Assembly (NCBI RefSeq): GCF_002959915.1
Contig: NZ_PPDE01000001.1
Coordinates: 103,931 to 167,930, forward strand
Direction of reading: 5' to 3'
Length of the DNA stretch: 64,000 nt
From: Veillonella atypica KON
GTDB lineage: Bacteria; Bacillota; Negativicutes; Veillonellales; Veillonellaceae
The position numbers and the translations under genes are program-made. Positions 61,719-64,000 of the stretch are shown in pieces; the first letter of the stretch is position 1; each line of letters begins with the position of its first letter. The notes below the pieces were generated by a model that made no database searches, was not told the origin of the DNA, and saw nothing but the letters and a program-made list of their open reading frames with translations.

Positions 61719-62966
61719 ATGGATTATATTTCATTATTACAAAAAGAAATGCGACCTGCCTTTGGCTGTACAGAGCCAATCGCTCTTGCCTATGCAGCAG
61801 CCAAGGCCGCATCCGTATTGGATGAGTTTCCCAACCACATTCATGCACGATGCAGTGCCAATATCATTAAAAACGTAAAATCCGTGGTCATTCCGAACTC
61901 TGGAGGCCGCAAAGGCTTAGCGGCGGCTACCGTACTCGGTGCCATCGTAGGCCATCCAGAACGAGAACTAGAGGTGTTAGAATCGACTACCGATGAAGAT
62001 CGTAAGTGGTTAGGCACCTTATTAGAGGCTAACTTTTGCACTGTAGAACTAGCAGAAGGTGTTGATAATCTCTACATTGAAATTACGGCAACCACCGATG
62101 AACATACGGCAGTGGTACGCATTGAAAATGCACATACCAATATTACCTATGTGTCCGTAGATGGAAATGTGATTTCTGAAACCATTAATGAAATTAAAGA
62201 GGCTGAAAGTAGTACTTGTCCGATGACATTCGATAGTATCTACGAATTTGCAAAAGCTAGTGACATTTCCGGTATCTTACCTAGCATTAAGCAGCAGGTA
62301 GAATATAATACGGCCATTTCGAATGAAGGTTTATCCAATGATTATGGTGCCAATATTGGGCGATTGTTATTGCTTGATGATGAAACCCCATCTCTAGAAA
62401 CAAAGTGTAAGGCTCGTGCCGCAGCAGGATCCGATGCACGCATGAGTGGGTGCCCGTTGCCTGTAGTTATTTGCTCAGGCTCTGGCAATCAAGGATTGAC
62501 CGTTTCAATGCCTATCATTACAACTGCTGAGGAACTCGATAAAACCGATGAGGAATTATATCGATCCCTTGTATTTGCCAATTTGTTAACGCTTTACGTT
62601 AAATCTGGTATTGGTAAACTATCCGCATATTGTGGCGTTGTATCGGCTGGCATTGTAAGTGTAGCTGGTATTGCCTTCTTGAAAGGCGATAGCAAAGATA
62701 TCATCGAAGATACACTTGTAAATGGCCTTGTTAGTCTATCCGGTATCGTATGTGATGGGGCGAAACCATCTTGTGCCGGTAAAATTGCCATCTCCTTAGA
62801 TGGAGCTTTCATGGGCTATAAACAAGCTCGCCTTAACAAGAGTTATCAAAAGGGTGATGGCCTTGTAGCTCACTCCGTTGATGATACCATCCGCAGTATT
62901 GGTACCGTGGCTCAAGGCATGAAAGAAACGGATGTCGTTATTTTGAATGAGATGTTAAAACATTAA
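61719..62966 (+). CDS. cyuA: L-cysteine desulfidase family protein (CyuA / UPF0597)
   Basis: 415 residues. RPAFGCTEPIALAYA with C17 at the N-terminus, PNSGGRKGLAAATVLGAI, SGSGNQGLTVSMPI and CDGAKPSCAGKIAISLDGA are the serine-dehydratase-alpha-like signatures with Fe-S cluster cysteines. It breaks cysteine to pyruvate, ammonia and sulfide through 2-aminoacrylate. Starts 1 base after the ridA stop codon. It supports a cysteine-catabolic, H2S-forming lifestyle. Confidence 0.92.
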   Translation: MDYISLLQKEMRPAFGCTEPIALAYAAAKAASVLDEFPNHIHARCSANIIKNVKSVVIPNSGGRKGLAAATVLGAIVGHPERELEVLESTTDEDRKWLGTLLEANFCTVELAEGVDNLYIEITATTDEHTAVVRIENAHTNITYVSVDGNVISETINEIKEAESSTCPMTFDSIYEFAKASDISGILPSIKQQVEYNTAISNEGLSNDYGANIGRLLLLDDETPSLETKCKARAAAGSDARMSGCPLPVVICSGSGNQGLTVSMPIITTAEELDKTDEELYRSLVFANLLTLYVKSGIGKLSAYCGVVSAGIVSVAGIAFLKGDSKDIIEDTLVNGLVSLSGIVCDGAKPSCAGKIAISLDGAFMGYKQARLNKSYQKGDGLVAHSVDDTIRSIGTVAQGMKETDVVILNEMLKH

Positions 62967-63013
62967 GCTTTATATTGAAAATAAAATTAGATATAATAAA
63001 AGCTCTCTATAAA

Positions 63014-64000
63014 GGCTCTCTGTCAAATGTTGGGGTATTCACCCTACGAGTCTTCTTTGGCACCAATCATAGTTATGGTTGGTGCCATTCTTTTTGCTCA
63101 AAAGTAGAATACATACTCTAAATCTACCAAAGTGGCGAAGTCCATAGCTTATCCGTTTTAATACTTTAATTTTATTGTTAGTTCCTTCTGTGTATCCATT
63201 AGAATATGGAAGTAAGAATGCATTAGTTAATTGCGTCATCCATGCAGGAAATGATGTAAAGAAGTTATTAAATTCATTTAAGCCAGATGCTTTTACTAAT
63301 TCCAACCAATGCGTTAAATGTGCAGCTATTCTTTGTTTACCATAGATTGAAAAGATTTTTCTAAAAGAAAGTTTTAAAGCATATGCTTTTCGTAAATCAT
63401 CAGATATTCTGAGTATTTCACATAGTTTAATATGTTCGGCTTCCGTTAAATGGTCTGGATGCTTCATTAGTACACGTCGATTCTGTTTTAACATACGTGA
63501 ATAAGCAGCCAGTTTATGTTGCTCACGCTTTCTAACTCGCTCTACCGCCCAATCTACAAGTCGACATACATGGTATCGATCACAGATAATATGCGCATGT
63601 GGAAATAGCGCCTCCATGATGCGCTTAAATTGTATGGACATATCCATTACAATAAACTTAACTTGTAGGCGATCCTTATGTTTAAATGATGCAAAATAGT
63701 GGATTAATGCTTGCGTATCACGTTTCGGTAAAATATCTAATATTTCATGTGTATCTGGATTAGTTAAATTAACTTGGTATTGGTAGCCTTCTGCATTTCC
63801 TTTAAACTCATCAATACCAATCACAGTGGGTAAGGTCTTGGGCTTAGGTATAGTGATCATAGAGCAATAACGTAATACTGTAGTAATAGATGTATCACAC
63901 TCGTTAGCAATAGCTGTATAGGTTACACTTTCAGTAAGTTTATCAAATAGCATTCTAATATTAGTTACACTTAGTTGCATATGTTTTCGTACAAATGGAT
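63014..64000 (-). mobile_element. ISL3-family insertion sequence, truncated by window end
   Basis: The left end GGCTCTCTGTCAAATG (from 63014) with GGGGTATTCACCC matches the typical ISL3 terminal repeat; the transposase starts 25 bases in. The right end is outside the window. Confidence 0.75.
63039..64000 (-). CDS. ISL3-family transposase (N-terminus outside window)
   Basis: At least 319 residues; the frame continues through 64000 (reading PFVRKH before the first internal Met at 63980). DDE core: GIDEFKGNAEGYQYQ (first D), IVMDMSIQFKRIMEALFPHA and CDRYHVCRLVDWAVERVRK (second region), and SNGYTEGTNNKIKVLKRISY with the catalytic Glu. It ends in a full-length C-terminus, so only the N-terminal zinc/HTH part is missing from view. 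Confidence 0.93.
   Translation of the reverse strand, partial: PFVRKHMQLSVTNIRMLFDKLTESVTYTAIANECDTSITTVLRYCSMITIPKPKTLPTVIGIDEFKGNAEGYQYQVNLTNPDTHEILDILPKRDTQALIHYFASFKHKDRLQVKFIVMDMSIQFKRIMEALFPHAHIICDRYHVCRLVDWAVERVRKREQHKLAAYSRMLKQNRRVLMKHPDHLTEAEHIKLCEILRISDDLRKAYALKLSFRKIFSIYGKQRIAAHLTHWLELVKASGLNEFNNFFTSFPAWMTQLTNAFLLPYSNGYTEGTNNKIKVLKRISYGLRHFGRFRVCILLLSKKNGTNHNYDWCQRRLVG

Overview
The window looks like a chromosomal segment of a diderm Firmicute of the Negativicutes, most likely a Veillonella-like anaerobe. Reasons: low GC with strong AGGAGG ribosome sites and Firmicute-type genes (FloA, Xpt, PadR with a HAAS partner), alongside outer-membrane genes (an inverse autotransporter barrel, an LPS heptosyltransferase family protein, the remnant of an ESPR-type adhesin). 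The genus is an inference from gene content.

Layout. 1-10 kb: end of floA, a protein with five tandem helix-turn-helix units, a TauE/SafE-like permease, a uracil-DNA-glycosylase family protein, an MFS carrier, pepT, an OPT peptide transporter, a relic of an amino-acid binding protein, and a homocysteine methyltransferase. 10-26 kb: tRNA-Ser, a flavodiiron protein, the large one-chain purL facing a LysR regulator, xpt, two YbjN-like paralogues, then the operon purE-C-F-M-N-H-D behind a short leader peptide and terminator. 26-34 kb: the menaquinone operon menF-D-H-B-E-C plus a hotdog thioesterase; menA lies apart at 58.4 kb. 34-45 kb: envelope and exported proteins, tRNA-Asp/Phe/Leu, a broken adhesin gene, and a polysaccharide deacetylase / phosphodiester glycosidase operon. 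44.7-52.6 kb: an orphan OadA-type carboxyltransferase, a two-component system, HtrA, an intact IS30-family element, and a PadR-HAAS-exported protein operon. 52.6-63 kb: pyrF-pyrE, an exonuclease, the deoC-pdp-cdd nucleoside salvage group, a MetQ lipoprotein, menA, two exported proteins, and ridA-cyuA. The window ends inside an ISL3-family transposase.

The most unusual content is non-coding. (1) Three candidate small RNAs carry complementary simple motifs. One at 38.2 kb shows GAGAG in every hairpin loop. Two others, at 48.4 kb (between the two-component system and htrA) and 52.4 kb (after the PadR operon), hold repeated CUCUCUC in unpaired segments. Exported-protein genes at 34.75 and 36.6 kb have GAGAG-type ribosome sites, so an envelope-control circuit with CU-rich RNAs and a GA-rich sponge or target is a testable idea. 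(2) A two-copy element (33.83-33.99 and 58.29-58.38 kb) has a conserved core of about 55 nt inside arms that are complementary within each copy but unrelated between copies, with compensatory changes in the core, as expected of a structured RNA family. (3) purE is preceded by a strong promoter, a 22-codon leader and an intrinsic terminator, the layout of an attenuator.

All functions are read from sequence and family knowledge; no database search was run.
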